A stretch of 64,000 nt of DNA from Candidatus Halobonum tyrrellensis G22 (GTDB lineage: Archaea; Halobacteriota; Halobacteria; Halobacteriales; Haloferacaceae), in assembly GCF_000495475.1 (NCBI RefSeq), contig NZ_ASGZ01000057.1:17230-81229 (forward strand). Direction: 5' to 3'. The position numbers were made by a program, and so were the translations under genes. Positions 62,623 through 64,000 of this stretch are shown here, one piece after another (the first letter of the stretch is position 1; the number at the start of each line of letters is the position of its first letter). The notes below the pieces were generated by a model. It did not search any database and had not been told where the DNA came from. It saw only the letters and a list, made by a program, of their open reading frames with translations.

Positions 62623-63921
62623 ATGAACATCGAGTTCCTCGGCGGCGCGCGCGAGGTGGGACGGTCGGCGCTGCTCGTCGACGACTCGCTCCTCCTCGAC
62701 TTCGGCTCGCTGGCCGAGAACCCGCCCCAGTACCCCGTGGGGTCGCCCGACCCCGACGCGGTGGTGGTGAGCCACGGCCACCTCGACCACGCCGGGGCGG
62801 TGCCCGCGCTCCTCTCGGGCCGGGACCCGCCGCCGGTCCACTGGACGCCGCCGACGCAGGAACTCGCGCTCACGCTCGCGCGCGACACGCTGAAACTCCA
62901 CGGCGGCACCCTCCGGTGTCCGTTCACCGAGGCGGACGTGAAACGAGTCACCGAGGTGTCGGAGACGCACGGCTACCGCGAGTCGTTCGCGGCCGCCGGC
63001 TACGAGGTGACGTTCTACGACGCGGGCCACATCCCCGGGAGCGCGCACGTCCTCGTCGACGACGGCGACGCGCGACTGCTCTACACCGCGGACTTCCACA
63101 CGGCGAACCAGCGGCTCGTCCCCGGAACGACCGCCCGTCCCGACGCGGACGCGGTGGTGTGTGAGAGCACCTACTCCGACGTGGCTCACGACCCCCGCGA
63201 GGAGGTGGAAGCGCGGTTCGCCCGCAGCGTCGAGGAGACGCTGTGGGAGGGCGGTACCGCCGTCGTCCCCGCGTTCGGTATCGGCCGCACCCAGGAGATG
63301 CTCATGGTGTGTGAGGCGTACGACATCCCGTGTTACGTCGACGGGATGGGGAAGGACGTGACGCGGATGCTCGCGAACTACCCCGCGTTCCTCCGCGACC
63401 CGGAGGCGTTCGCGCGCGCGAAGTCGCACGCCCGGTTCGTCACCGGCCGGAACGGCCAGCGGCGACGGATCGCCGAGCAGAACGCCGCCATCGTCACCAC
63501 GAGCGGGATGCTCTCGGGCGGTCCCGCGATGACGTACATCCCCGAGATACGCGCGAACCCGACGAACAAGGTGGCGATGACCGGCTATCAGGTCGAGGGC
63601 ACGCCCGGGCGGAGCCTGCTGGAGACCGGCCGCGCGGAGATAGACGGGCGCGTGATGCCCGTCAGCGCCCGCGTCGAACAGTACGACTTCTCCGCGCACG
63701 CCGACCGCGAGGGACTGCTCGACTTCCTCGACGCCTACCGCGACGCCGCGGTGCTCGTCAACCACGGCGACCGCTGTGGCGAGTTCGCGGCGAAACTCCG
63801 CGACGACGGCTACGACGCGTACGCGCCCGAACGGGGGGAGGCCGTGTCGGTGTCGGCGTCGACGCCGGCGGCCGGACCCGACCCCGGGGCGGGAACCGAA
63901 CCCGGGACGGGGACGCGGTAG
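62623..63921 (+). CDS. Beta-CASP metallo-beta-lactamase RNA nuclease (aCPSF2-like)
   Basis: A 432-residue protein. N-terminal MBL motifs: VVVSHGHLDHAGAVPALL (HxHxDH) near residue 52, GHIPGSAHVLVDDGDARLLYTADF near 135 and a following Cys/Glu segment. The beta-CASP cap: FGIGRTQEMLM near 220, TTSGMLSGGPAMTYI near 296, FSAHADREGLLDFL near 358 and AVLVNHGDRCGEFAAKL near 375. There is no N-terminal KH domain, so it is not aCPSF1; it fits archaeal aCPSF2/short beta-CASP proteins acting in RNA 3'-end processing or decay. The C-terminal 30 residues are low complexity. ATG before NIEFLGGAREVG. Confidence 0.92.
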   Translation: MNIEFLGGAREVGRSALLVDDSLLLDFGSLAENPPQYPVGSPDPDAVVVSHGHLDHAGAVPALLSGRDPPPVHWTPPTQELALTLARDTLKLHGGTLRCPFTEADVKRVTEVSETHGYRESFAAAGYEVTFYDAGHIPGSAHVLVDDGDARLLYTADFHTANQRLVPGTTARPDADAVVCESTYSDVAHDPREEVEARFARSVEETLWEGGTAVVPAFGIGRTQEMLMVCEAYDIPCYVDGMGKDVTRMLANYPAFLRDPEAFARAKSHARFVTGRNGQRRRIAEQNAAIVTTSGMLSGGPAMTYIPEIRANPTNKVAMTGYQVEGTPGRSLLETGRAEIDGRVMPVSARVEQYDFSAHADREGLLDFLDAYRDAAVLVNHGDRCGEFAAKLRDDGYDAYAPERGEAVSVSASTPAAGPDPGAGTEPGTGTR

Positions 63922-63927
63922 CGCGCC

Positions 63928-64000
63928 GTGTCCGACCCGGGCGACCCGGAGGCGGTGCTCGCGCGCCGCGAGCGCGCGGTGGCGGGGCGGGGACCCGCCG
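63928..64000 (+). CDS. Start of an unidentified gene, cut by the window end
   Basis: GTG six bases after the beta-CASP stop opens a frame with the halophilic codon pattern (SDPGDPEAVLARRERAVAGR), continuing to the window end. Twenty-four codons are too few to name. Spacing suggests cotranscription with the beta-CASP gene. Confidence 0.4.
   Translation, partial: MSDPGDPEAVLARRERAVAGRGPA

Overview
The window is a high-GC (about 70 percent by eye) archaeal chromosome segment and reads as a halophilic archaeon (class Halobacteria). The proteins are extremely acidic. Many genes appear leaderless, with a TATA-like box about 27 bases before the start codon. Archaeal and haloarchaeal hallmarks are present: a fused double TatC plus a second TatC with an acidic extension, Orc1/Cdc6, a thermosome subunit, aIF1A, ribosomal protein S6e, RIO1 kinase, a Dim2-like KH protein, an archaeal RNase P RNA, a PGF-CTERM surface protein and an Hvo_1808-family surface protein. 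It is chromosomal core sequence with small accessory patches, not a plasmid or virus.

Layout. 0-8.7 kb: rRNA methyltransferase, queuosine-precursor-type transporter, ribbon-helix-helix regulator, a secreted cupredoxin, the divergent tatCt/tatCo pair and LarE. 8.8-17.6 kb: MutS-like ATPase, Orc1/Cdc6 with an inverted repeat in its promoter, TyrRS, aIF1A, RIO1, nicotinate phosphoribosyltransferase. 17.7-22.2 kb: three universal-stress proteins, a GNAT acetyltransferase, a truncated surface-protein pseudogene and a DHH phosphoesterase. 22.3-34.4 kb: alcohol dehydrogenase, AI-2E-type permease, small haloarchaeal proteins, S6e, aspartate dehydrogenase, lipoate ligase-like protein, dihydroorotase, nicotinamidase. 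34.6-41.4 kb: two tandem Hvo_1808-type metalloprotease-like surface proteins, M29 aminopeptidase, 6-phosphogluconate dehydrogenase, membrane-anchored 2Fe-2S ferredoxin. 41.5-42.8 kb: tRNA-Arg(CCG), then two further copies of its 3' end and a clearly AT-richer two-gene cassette, the best candidate for recently acquired DNA. 42.8-64 kb: sugar-nucleotide/sugar dehydrogenase, a large secreted beta-helix protein, FAD oxidoreductase, thermosome, flavin reductase, Dim2, AMMECR1, RNase P RNA, a secreted metzincin, metallo-beta-lactamase protein, acyl-CoA ligase, antiporter, lipoprotein, PGF-CTERM protein and a beta-CASP nuclease.

Two things stand out. First, one unnamed domain of about 124 residues closes three otherwise unrelated secreted proteins (cupredoxin at 1.9-3.2 kb, pseudogene at 18.6-19.7 kb, beta-helix protein at 43.9-46.6 kb), with a cysteine pair kept in the two intact genes and lost together in the pseudogene. 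Second, the AT-rich cassette behind tRNA-Arg encodes a small charged helical protein and a 214-residue protein whose C-terminal half faintly resembles restriction-endonuclease-fold proteins. It has no integrase and no recognisable partner, and its function is unknown. NAD metabolism recurs at three separate loci (nicotinate phosphoribosyltransferase, aspartate dehydrogenase, nicotinamidase). Protein export (two TatC proteins, Tat-type and lipobox signals, PGF-CTERM) is a second theme.
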